Shown in pieces: positions 1 to 5,933 of a stretch of 36,515 nucleotides of DNA. Positions within the stretch are counted from its first letter, which is position 1; each line of letters begins with the position of its first letter. The notes under the pieces were generated by a model that did not search any database, was not told the DNA's origin, and saw only the letters and a program-made list of their open reading frames with translations. Where the stretch lies: positions 1 through 36,515 of the forward strand of contig JAHEZQ010000038.1 of the NCBI GenBank assembly GCA_023250955.1, given 5' to 3'. Origin of the DNA: Melioribacter sp. (GTDB taxonomy: Bacteria; Bacteroidota; Ignavibacteria; Ignavibacteriales; Melioribacteraceae). The position numbers and the translations under genes are program-made.

Positions 1-1
1 T

Positions 2-586
2 TGGGATTTCGTACAAAGCGATCCAGTCTATCAAAATACAACTACCTTATTGGTAACTAATGATCATGGCAGACATCTCGACAATATTCAAGATGGATTC
101 AAAAGCCACGGTGATAATTGTTTTGGATGCCAGCATGTCATGTTTCTAGGTGTTGGTTTAGGTATGCCGAAGGGAGTTCATACATCAACTCGGCGTTCAA
201 TCATAGATATCACTCCAACAATAGGATCATTACTACATTTCTCAACTCCATATAGTACAGGTAATACAATAATGGAAATATTTACTTCGATCGGTTCGGA
301 GAATCAGTATGAATATATAAATAAAATACCCTACCTTAAGCAAAATTATCCTAATCCGCTTAATCCAAGTACGATCATTGAGTATTCTATTCCCCAAACA
401 GTTTATGTAACATTAAAAATATATAATACACTAGGTCAAGAAGTAGTCCAACTAGTCGACCAGGAGTTACTAGCGGGTACTTACAAAAATGAATGGAACG
501 CTTCTATGTTTGCAAGTGGAGTATACTATTATAAGTTAACTGCTGGAAATTTTATTTCAACTAAAAAGTTATTATTAATAAAATAG
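2..586 (+). CDS. C-terminal part of a T9SS-secreted alkaline-phosphatase-superfamily enzyme (partial)
   Basis: The frame is open from base 2, so the gene begins left of the window; the TTG at 50 is not a credible start. The visible part opens with the end of a phosphatase/sulfatase-type domain: TNDHGRH matches the metal-ligand DHG motif of the alkaline phosphatase superfamily, followed by SHGD, HVMFLGVG and DITPTIGSLL, as at the end of such domains. The last 80 or so residues, from NYPNPLNPST to STKKLLLIK, are a type A sorting domain of the type IX secretion system, so the enzyme should be exported and attached to or released from the cell surface. The substrate cannot be told. The stop codon lies 7 bases before the first attC-like site, so the gene may itself be a cassette. 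Confidence 0.75.
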   Translation, partial: WDFVQSDPVYQNTTTLLVTNDHGRHLDNIQDGFKSHGDNCFGCQHVMFLGVGLGMPKGVHTSTRRSIIDITPTIGSLLHFSTPYSTGNTIMEIFTSIGSENQYEYINKIPYLKQNYPNPLNPSTIIEYSIPQTVYVTLKIYNTLGQEVVQLVDQELLAGTYKNEWNASMFASGVYYYKLTAGNFISTKKLLLIK

Positions 587-593
587 AATTGCA

Positions 594-781
594 TATAACC
601 AGCTTTTCCACCCGACCGCTTCTTTCCAAAGCGGCATTTGATAAGTTATTGGGTTTTGTGCACAAGGCAAAGTAAGTATTTAAAATTGCTCTAAAAAATT
701 AATTAGTTAAAAATTTTGGTGTTGGTTTTTCATTGCGTCATTGTTGTTCTGGGCGGCGTGTTAAGCGCAACGCCGTTATAC
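594..781 (+). repeat. attC-like recombination site 1 (long form)
   Basis: The left end TATAACCAGC (594-603) and right end AACGCCGTTATAC (769-781) have the form of R'' (YYYAAC-type) and R' (GTTRRRY-type) core sites. The left arm continues with CCGACCGCTTC and a small local hairpin. The right arm GGGCGGCGTGTTAAGCGC (751-768) pairs imperfectly with it. The right 60 bases are clearly related to those of sites 5 and 6. By integron rules the cut would fall between G775 and T776. Confidence 0.7.
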
Positions 782-803
782 CGTTATAAAACATAGTAAA
801 GTT

Positions 804-1343
804 ATGAATGTTGATAAAAAATTTTTAGTTAGACTTTATTTATTATTTATTCCTATTGCTTATTTCTCTTATCTCTTTCACGAATTCGGACATTGGATAG
901 TAGGAGAGATTTTAGGTAATGATATGATATATAGTCTAAACTATGTTTGGCCTAGAGAAGGACATTATCTAAATGAAAGCCATAATTTATACGTAAGTAT
1001 TGGCGGACCTGCATTTACAGTATTGTTAGCTGCGATCTCTCTGTTAATTTTAGAAAAATATTCAACAATGTATGCCTACCCTGTTTTATTCTTTCAATTT
1101 GTGTGTCGTTTTTTTTCCCTTGTCTTTGGAGGATTTAGTAAACAAGATGAAGCAAGAGTGTCCTCAATTATGGGACTCGGATTATATACAGTAGGAATAA
1201 TTATCCTGATAATATTGATTCTAATTGTCATAAGAGCAAGTTATAAACTCAAGATAGACTTAAAACATAATGGATACTTCTTTACAGTAAGTATTCTGAG
1301 TCAACTTTTGGTAATTGCAACTTATAAAATTACTGGTCTGTAG
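804..1343 (+). CDS. Integral membrane protein with HEFGH zinc-protease motif (M50/site-2-protease-like), cassette gene
   Basis: A 179-residue membrane protein with about five hydrophobic segments. HEFGHW at residues 26-31 sits inside the first hydrophobic stretch and fits the HExxH zinc motif of intramembrane metalloproteases. GGPAFT at 67-72 resembles the GGP/AGP segment that follows it in M50-like proteins. The usual third ligand motif (NxxPxxxLDG type) is not obvious; the acidic QDEAR segment near residue 115 may matter instead. If active it would cleave membrane-embedded substrates, but a non-proteolytic role is possible. It is the only gene between attC-like sites 1 and 2, and there is no convincing Shine-Dalgarno. 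Whether it is a real peptidase is uncertain. Confidence 0.65.
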   Translation: MNVDKKFLVRLYLLFIPIAYFSYLFHEFGHWIVGEILGNDMIYSLNYVWPREGHYLNESHNLYVSIGGPAFTVLLAAISLLILEKYSTMYAYPVLFFQFVCRFFSLVFGGFSKQDEARVSSIMGLGLYTVGIIILIILILIVIRASYKLKIDLKHNGYFFTVSILSQLLVIATYKITGL

Positions 1344-1349
1344 GAAATA

Positions 1350-1514
1350 CGGTATAACCTGCAACTCAAACCGACTGCTGTAGTCGGTCGTATTGTTAGT
1401 AGATTAATTTGGTTGTGAAAGAAAAGTATTTGAGTAAATAATTAACATAAACGGTAAAACATAACATTGGCAACGTAAACCGTGCAGCAGCAGTTTAGTT
1501 GTTGCGTCGTTATC
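1350..1514 (+). repeat. attC-like recombination site 2
   Basis: The left end CGGTATAAC (1350-1358) is the exact reverse complement of GTTATACCG (775-783), which begins this cassette at the right end of site 1. This is what cassette circularisation predicts. The left arm CTGCAACTCAAACCGACTG pairs with the right arm CAGTTTAGTTGTTGCGTCG (1491-1509). A local hairpin CCGAC/GTCGG lies at 1371-1387. The right core is GTTATC (1509-1514). Confidence 0.75.
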
Positions 1515-1555
1515 AATAAATAGACATAAAACTTAAATATTAGGTAATAAGTAAA

Positions 1556-1906
1556 ATGAATAATGAAAGAGTATATAAAATCATTTTTGCTAGTGTCTAT
1601 CCGTTGTATATAAAAAAAGCGGAGAGAAAAGGACGCACAAAAGCAGAAGTAGATGAGATCATATTTTGGCTAACAGGATATAATAAGCAAACATTGCATA
1701 AGCAAATCAACAATAAAAGTGATTTTAAATCATTTTTCGACCAGGCACCACAAATCAATCCAAATGTTTCAAAAATTACCGGTGTAATTTGTGGTTATCG
1801 TGTGGAAGAAATAGAAGACAAACTAATGCAAAAGATTCGTTATTTAGACAAGTTGGTTGATGAGTTGGCAAAAGGAAAACCAATGGAGAAGATTTTAAGG
1901 AATTAA
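1556..1906 (+). CDS. DUF2200 family protein, cassette gene
   Basis: A soluble 116-residue protein whose whole length matches my recollection of the DUF2200 family: the opening [19 protein letters not shown], the block [15 protein letters not shown], then [11 protein letters not shown] and [15 protein letters not shown]. The molecular function of the family is unknown to me. DUF2200 genes are typical single-gene passengers of mobile cassettes, which fits the position between attC-like sites 2 and 3. ATG at 1556 is the natural start because it immediately precedes the conserved [10 protein letters not shown]. The sequence is very A-rich, like its cassette neighbours. No toxin/antitoxin partner is visible. 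Confidence 0.8.
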   Translation: MNNERVYKIIFASVYPLYIKKAERKGRTKAEVDEIIFWLTGYNKQTLHKQINNKSDFKSFFDQAPQINPNVSKITGVICGYRVEEIEDKLMQKIRYLDKLVDELAKGKPMEKILRN

Positions 1907-2011
1907 AAAGTATAATAATTAAAATATTTCGCATAGATATTTTTTATAATTTTTTCTAAAACAAATATTAAAAGAATTTAGCCGCGGTTAAATCAATAAA
2001 TAAATAAAAAG

Positions 2012-2059
2012 GTGTAACCGGCAAATCAACCCGACAGCTTAAATGCAACTTCGTTATGT
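2012..2059 (+). repeat. attC-like recombination site 3 (short, possibly hybrid)
   Basis: GTGTAAC (2012-2018), then CGGCAAATCAACCCGACAGC and, after only a few bases, TGCAACTTCGTTATGT with right core GTTATGT (2053-2059). At about 48 bp it is shorter than a standard attC. Its left core does not complement the start of the DUF2200 cassette (GTTATCAAT at 1509), so it may be a deletion product or hybrid. Nearby 1985-2007 (GGTTAAATCAATAAATAAA) resembles the cassette start CGTTATCAATAAATAG. Confidence 0.5.
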
Positions 2060-2117
2060 GCTAAATAATATTAATAATTATACTAATCTATTTGATATAG
2101 TATTGAAGGAAAATAAA

Positions 2118-2618
2118 ATGAAAAAGGTTACGATAATAGCACTCTTATCATTACTAATATTAAGTTGCAGTACAAGTGATAAAATAAACAATACTATTAA
2201 TACATATAAACAGAAGGGAATAATTATGAATGACACAATACCAAAAGTTACTGGCATTGGTGGAATTTTCTTTTATTCAGACAATCCGAAGGAAACGAAA
2301 GAATGGTACACCAAAAATTTAGGGATTGAAATCAATGAATGGGGTTCTTCGAGTTTTGAATCCAGAAACGTTAACAGACCTGACGAGATAAATTCTCTTC
2401 AATGGAAACCTTTCAAAAAAGGAGACGAATATTTTTCCCCATCCGAAAAAGATTTTATGATTAATTACCAAGTTCAGAATATTGAAGGACTTGTAAACAG
2501 ACTCAAAGAAAACGGAGTAACCATACTTGACAGCATTGCGTCTTACGACTTTGGAAAATTTGTACATATTATGGACACAGAAGGCAATAAGATTGAACTA
2601 TGGGAACCCAAGTACTAG
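2118..2618 (+). CDS. VOC/glyoxalase-fold lipoprotein, cassette gene
   Basis: The chosen start ATG 2118 gives 166 residues and a lipoprotein leader MKKVTIIALLSLLILSC with the lipobox cysteine at 17. The earlier in-frame ATG at 2043 lies inside attC-like site 3 and is rejected. The remainder is one vicinal-oxygen-chelate unit (beta-alpha-beta-beta-beta halves): TGIGGIFFYSDNPKETKEWY, then VQNIEGLVNRLKENGV and VHIMDTEGNKIELWEP, whose final glutamate is the usual metal-ligand position. The substrate is unknown; family members include glyoxalases, dioxygenases and antibiotic-binding proteins. An internal ATG at 2226 with a good Shine-Dalgarno-like GAAGGG could give a cytoplasmic form. Confidence 0.75.
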   Translation: MKKVTIIALLSLLILSCSTSDKINNTINTYKQKGIIMNDTIPKVTGIGGIFFYSDNPKETKEWYTKNLGIEINEWGSSSFESRNVNRPDEINSLQWKPFKKGDEYFSPSEKDFMINYQVQNIEGLVNRLKENGVTILDSIASYDFGKFVHIMDTEGNKIELWEPKY

Positions 2619-2686
2619 CTCTTTTACAAAGATGGGTGGAAAGACAACTAAATGATAATTATATGAATTATACAAAATTATGATAT

Positions 2687-2730
2687 TTATAACTGGAAGA
2701 AGCAATCGCTCATACACGCCGTTAGGTGCT
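2687..2730 (+). repeat. attC-like recombination site 4 (short, degenerate)
   Basis: The left core TTATAAC (2687-2693) and right end ACGCCGTTAGGTGCT (2716-2730) enclose GCAATCGC. The right core GTTAGGTGCT (2721-2730) is perfectly complementary to the left core of site 5, so as a junction it is well supported even though the body is only about 40 bp and pairs poorly. Confidence 0.5.
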
Positions 2731-2760
2731 ATTTAAATTTTAATATAAGGTGCATATAAT

Positions 2761-3267
2761 ATGGAACCACCAGAAAATCAAGATAAAATCCTTGAGTTAT
2801 TTAAGCAAGGTCCTAGTATTCTTGAAAACGCTTTGGTTGGTTTGAGTGACATCGAGTTAGATTATGCTCCAATGAATGGGGGTTGGACTATACGGCAGAT
2901 CATCCATCATATCGCTGATGGAGATGATCTATGGAAAACTTGCATCAAGATTGCATTGGGTAATGAACAAGCTGAATTCACTCTTCAGTGGTACAAGGCG
3001 CTCCCACAGACAGCGTGGGCGAAATGTTGGAGTTATGAGAACCGCTCTATTGAAATATCAATAGCTTTATTGAAAACAAATAGAGATCATATAATACAGT
3101 TGTTAGAATATGTACATGATGGATGGAGTAAATCTGTCCAATTTCGAGATTCCAATGGAGAAATTGAAGTAGTACCAGTGGGTGTTGTGATTCAAATGCA
3201 AGCAGATCATGTTGTTCATCATGTTAAAAGAATCTCAGCAATTCGTAAAGAGATTTCCAGCACCTAA
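2761..3267 (+). CDS. DinB-like four-helix metalloprotein, cassette gene
   Basis: A soluble 168-residue protein of the DinB/YfiT superfamily, four-helix bundles that bind a divalent metal through three histidines. Visible features are GWTIRQIIHHIADGDDLW with His49/50 near the end of helix 2, and MQADHVVHHVKRISAIRKE with His150 and His153/154 in the last helix. Those positions match the metal triad. Such proteins are often thiol-dependent transferases or are induced by stress, but no substrate can be assigned. ATG 2761 has AAGGTG 8 bases upstream. The TAA stop lies inside the left core of attC-like site 5, a tight packing seen in cassettes. Confidence 0.8.
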   Translation: MEPPENQDKILELFKQGPSILENALVGLSDIELDYAPMNGGWTIRQIIHHIADGDDLWKTCIKIALGNEQAEFTLQWYKALPQTAWAKCWSYENRSIEISIALLKTNRDHIIQLLEYVHDGWSKSVQFRDSNGEIEVVPVGVVIQMQADHVVHHVKRISAIRKEISST

Positions 3268-3452
3268 CCAGCAACTTAAAGCGACCGCTTCTTCGAATCG
3301 GTCGTAGTGAAAGATTATTGGGTTTAGCCTTTCATAGTTGGTTGTTCTTTAAAGTGTGATTGTAAAATAAAACTGATTTTAAAAATAAAGTTGCGTTGAT
3401 AATTCCGTCATTGTTGTTCTGGACGGCATGTTAGGCATAATGTCATTAGGTG
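3259..3452 (+). repeat. attC-like recombination site 5 (long form)
   Basis: The left core AGCACCTAAC (3259-3268) is a perfect 10-base reverse complement of GTTAGGTGCT (2721-2730), the start of the DinB cassette. The left arm CAGCAACTTAAAGCGACCGC is followed by a local hairpin (CGACCG/CGGTCG). The right half TTGTTGTTCTGGACGGCATG (3411-3430) is near-identical to site 1. The right core reads ATTAGGTG (3445-3452) instead of GTTAGGTG, a change at the normally conserved G. Confidence 0.75.
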
Positions 3453-3465
3453 GCAAAAATTCACT

Positions 3466-3912
3466 ATGAATTGGTTTAATCTAAAAGACTTAGAAAAAAG
3501 ATTGGCTGAAAATAATGTATCCGATAAAGAAGGATTCCGTTACCTGCTGGCAAACTGGATTGTGTTTGGATCCCTTTCTTTTGCGGCTGTAACTGAACAA
3601 TACGGTAACCCTGGAGTAATGGTCATGTTGCTTGCTGTTCCGGTTATTAGCCTGATTATAGGATTTAAAGCGAATCAAAAAGGAGACGGTAAAGATTTTT
3701 TAAAGCGATTTATATCCGTGAATTTCGTTATTGGGATTCAATTTATTGTCTTTACAATACTTTTTGCAATACCAGTTGGTTTACTTGGCTCGTTTATCTC
3801 AAATGTAATAATTAGACATTTTCTGTTTGGAGGCTTTATTTCAGCAAGCGGAATAACCTATTATTGGTATTTGGCAAGATCAATAAAAAAAATATCTAGT
3901 ACTAAGCTTTAA
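3466..3912 (+). CDS. Small four-helix membrane protein of unknown function, cassette gene
   Basis: A 148-residue protein not assigned to a family. An N-terminal amphipathic stretch (MNWFNLKDLEKRLAENNVSD) is followed by about four hydrophobic segments near residues 27-43, 50-66, 85-110 and 117-136, and a basic tail. The short loop KANQKGDGKDFLKR between helices 2 and 3 is charged and probably cytoplasmic. No catalytic motif is visible. It is alone between attC-like sites 5 and 6, and its cassette start TTAGGTG (3446-3452) complements the left core of site 6. ATG 3466 is the first in the frame; no strong Shine-Dalgarno is seen. Confidence 0.6.
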   Translation: MNWFNLKDLEKRLAENNVSDKEGFRYLLANWIVFGSLSFAAVTEQYGNPGVMVMLLAVPVISLIIGFKANQKGDGKDFLKRFISVNFVIGIQFIVFTILFAIPVGLLGSFISNVIIRHFLFGGFISASGITYYWYLARSIKKISSTKL

Positions 3913-3920
3913 GTAGTCTG

Positions 3921-4111
3921 TCACCTAACCAGCAACCCAAACCGACTACTTTAAACGGTGCGGCATTTGACAGATTTTAGAGTTACGTTGAAAAAGTAAA
4001 TTGCCCTTTAAGTGTAGTAAACAAAAATAAATTTATAAATTATTATTGGCGTTAGCTTTTCAATGTTGCATTGTTGTTTTGGGCGGCGGGTTATAAACCA
4101 CGCCGTTATGT
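3921..4111 (+). repeat. attC-like recombination site 6 (long form)
   Basis: The left core TCACCTAAC (3921-3929) complements the cassette start at 3445-3453 in 7 consecutive bases. The left arm CAGCAACCCAAACCGACTAC matches sites 2 and 5. The right half ATTGTTGTTTTGGGCGGCGG (4070-4089) and CACGCCGTTATGT (4099-4111) match site 1. The right core is GTTATGT. Confidence 0.75.
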
Positions 4112-4152
4112 GTTTAGGATTTTAATAACATTTAGTCAAAAAGGAAATAATT

Positions 4153-4548
4153 ATGGCAATGACATCAAATATAAAATTCAAAACCATAGATGAATATCAA
4201 TCCGCCTTTTCTCCAAAAGTAAAAAATCTTTTAAGAGATTTGAGAAAGGCCATTAAACAAGCAGCACCCGAAGCGCAAGAAGTAATCAGTTATAATATGC
4301 CTGCTTTCAAATTCTATGGCATATTGGTTTACTATGCCGCTCATAAAGAACATATCGGTTTTTATCCGGGGAGTTCAATTCTAAATGAAGTTTTCAAAAA
4401 TGACTTAGTAAAGTATAAAACTTCGAAAGGCACCATTCAGTTTCCATTAGAGAGTGCTATACCGGTGGGTTTGGTAAAAAAATTAGTAACGTATAAAGCG
4501 AAACAAAATTTAGAAAGAACAAAAGCAAAACTGAAAAAGAAAAAATAA
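4153..4548 (+). CDS. DUF1801 (YdhG/YdeI-like) family protein, cassette gene
   Basis: A 131-residue soluble protein of the DUF1801 family. Signature segments are FKTIDEYQSAFSPKVKNLL, LRKAIKQAAPEAQEVISYNM followed by PAFKFYGILVYYAAHKEHIG, FYPGS, and TIQFPLESAIPVGLVKKLV with a lysine-rich tail. Relatives include the Bacillus YdhG/Fra iron chaperone and many uncharacterised proteins, so an iron-related role is only a family hint. ATG 4153 is preceded by AAGGAAA. A second ATG two codons later is an alternative start. It lies to the right of attC-like site 6 and is the last clear cassette gene. Confidence 0.8.
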   Translation: MAMTSNIKFKTIDEYQSAFSPKVKNLLRDLRKAIKQAAPEAQEVISYNMPAFKFYGILVYYAAHKEHIGFYPGSSILNEVFKNDLVKYKTSKGTIQFPLESAIPVGLVKKLVTYKAKQNLERTKAKLKKKK

Positions 4549-4592
4549 AAGCAACTAGATATTACTGTCCCGCTGTTGACGGGATAAATTCC

Positions 4593-4619
4593 GGGCGTGA
4601 GTTAGCGAAACACATTATA
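4593..4619 (+). repeat. Right-arm remnant resembling an attC site
   Basis: GGGCGTGAGTTAGCGAAAC followed by ACATTATA aligns with the right arm of site 1 (GGGCGGCGTGTTAAGCGC then AACGCCGTTATA), but the core has decayed to ATTATA. The expected left end near 4545-4560 is only weakly similar (TAAAAGCAACTAGA). A TCCCG/CGGGA hairpin (4568-4584) lies between. It may mark the worn right edge of the array. Confidence 0.35.
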
Positions 4620-4678
4620 TTTATTATAAATTTTCTCGATTTGTATGCTGTCATTCATTAATAAGAAGGAGAAAAATT

Positions 4679-4993
4679 ATGGAATCCGGTTTTTCAAACC
4701 TGCCGCAGACTGTAAAGATCTGGGTAATAGTTGGTTTCGCCTTTTCGCTCTTTTATTTTATTTTATCAGCAGAAATGCCGTCTGGGATACTTACTTTTTC
4801 TGTAGTTACCTGCGCATTATTATTCGGCATCGGCAGTTTGCTAATTATCATCAACAATTTTTCTGCCGGAAGAATTTGCTGGCTGATTGGAGGAATATTA
4901 GGATTGCCTCTTGGTTTAGTAATGGTTGTTGGAGCCAATGTATGTAATAAAATTATGAAGGCTGCCGCTCCTACAAATCCAGAGCAAAGTTGA
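4679..4993 (+). CDS. Small membrane protein of unknown function
   Basis: A 104-residue protein with three predicted membrane helices (about residues 13-30, 37-58 and 66-86), one cysteine in each of the last two helices, and an Ala/Pro-rich tail. No family is recognised. ATG 4679 has a strong Shine-Dalgarno, AAGAAGGAGA, 7 bases upstream, which decides this frame over an overlapping frame opening at 4645. It sits just right of the decayed attC-like remnant, with no attC-like site after it, so it may be the first resident gene or the last, fossil, cassette. Confidence 0.6.
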   Translation: MESGFSNLPQTVKIWVIVGFAFSLFYFILSAEMPSGILTFSVVTCALLFGIGSLLIIINNFSAGRICWLIGGILGLPLGLVMVVGANVCNKIMKAAAPTNPEQS

Positions 4994-5092
4994 AAAATAA
5001 TTTATTCTGAAAAATTAGTTACTCTTTTAAGTAGGTTGTTCTGCTTGTCCCGCGATCTCTGCGGGAAGGAACATTGTTGATTATTTTAAAAC

Positions 5093-5923
5093 ATGCTAAA
5101 GAAAATTCAGATATCGTTCCTGTTAATCTTTCTAATTTATACCGGTTGTGGTCGGGGTATAAAAACTCTAAATCTTGAGAAAGAGTTACCACAAGATTCA
5201 ATATGTTTTATTCAATTAAAAACAGATTCACTTTTTAACAGTAAACAAATAATTAGTCTGTTGGCATTTCGAAGCAAATCTGCCGACAAGTTTCATCTTG
5301 AATTTTGTTATTCCAAAACGAGTTTAAAACAGACTAGCTTATTTGCGAAAAGTAAAAATGCTGCAGCCGCTATCAACGGAGGTTTTTTTGACATGGACAA
5401 AGGGGGAAGTGTTGCATACTTCGAAATTAATGATACCGTAATAAATTATACTCATTCCTCTGAAGCAAGATGGGCTAAATCACCGAGCATTATAAATGGA
5501 GCTATCGTATTAACGAAGGAAAATAAAATTATAATACAACAGGCTAGATCAGACAGATATTACGAACTGTCGGAAGAAGAAGCTGCTGTATTGTTAACTG
5601 GTCCCTTACTTTTGATAAATTCAGAAAAAATAAAATTACCCGATACGGATTTTGTAAAAAAGCGACATCCCAGAACTTTCCTTTGTACTACAAATGAATA
5701 CGTTATATTTATCACTGTTGATGGCAGAAGTAAAGAAGCTGAGGGCATGAGTCTGATTGAAGCTCAACAATTTTTGTTAGACGTCGGTTGTGTTGATGCA
5801 ATAAACCTGGACGGAGGCGGCTCTACAACCATGTGGACAAAAGAAAAAGGTGTGGTTAATTTTCCGAGTGATAAGTCAGGCGAAAGACCTGTCTCCAATG
5901 TATTATTAATCATGAATAAATGA
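5093..5923 (+). CDS. Phosphodiester glycosidase family lipoprotein (NAGPA-like domain)
   Basis: A 276-residue protein with an N-terminal lipoprotein signal ending IYTGC (Cys19), then a domain of the NAGPA type (the lysosomal uncovering-enzyme family, called phosphodiester glycosidase). Typical motifs are AAAINGGFFDM near residue 93, LLTGPLLLI, HPRTFLCTT, ITVDGRSKEAEGMSLIEA, and DAINLDGGGSTTMW near 235-248. The family hydrolyses sugar-phosphodiester links or acts in exopolysaccharide turnover. The site of action here should be the periplasmic face of a membrane. The sodium symporter gene starts 10 bases after the stop, which suggests a joint operon for release and uptake of a small solute. The substrate is not known. 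Confidence 0.8.
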   Translation: MLKKIQISFLLIFLIYTGCGRGIKTLNLEKELPQDSICFIQLKTDSLFNSKQIISLLAFRSKSADKFHLEFCYSKTSLKQTSLFAKSKNAAAAINGGFFDMDKGGSVAYFEINDTVINYTHSSEARWAKSPSIINGAIVLTKENKIIIQQARSDRYYELSEEEAAVLLTGPLLLINSEKIKLPDTDFVKKRHPRTFLCTTNEYVIFITVDGRSKEAEGMSLIEAQQFLLDVGCVDAINLDGGGSTTMWTKEKGVVNFPSDKSGERPVSNVLLIMNK

Positions 5924-5933
5924 CACCAATCCC

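Noticed and set aside
2043-2117. Upstream ATG at 2043 as the start of the VOC protein
   Set aside because: It lies inside an attC-like site, gives a hydrophilic extension before the signal peptide, and hides the lipoprotein leader that begins at 2118.
594-4111. Repeated intergenic palindromes as a CRISPR array
   Set aside because: Units are 700-900 bases apart with genes between them, are up to about 190 bp long and vary in sequence; there is no short regular repeat/spacer pattern and no cas gene.
4645-4947. Alternative frame with start at 4645
   Set aside because: It overlaps the membrane-protein frame at 4679, which has a strong Shine-Dalgarno and sensible helices; the alternative is rich in Phe, Tyr and Cys without any plausible fold.
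5048-5066. TCCCGC/GCGGGA hairpin as a terminator
   Set aside because: The stem is only 6 bp and is followed by AGGAACA, not a T run; it may be incidental or a decayed repeat similar to the one at 4568-4584.
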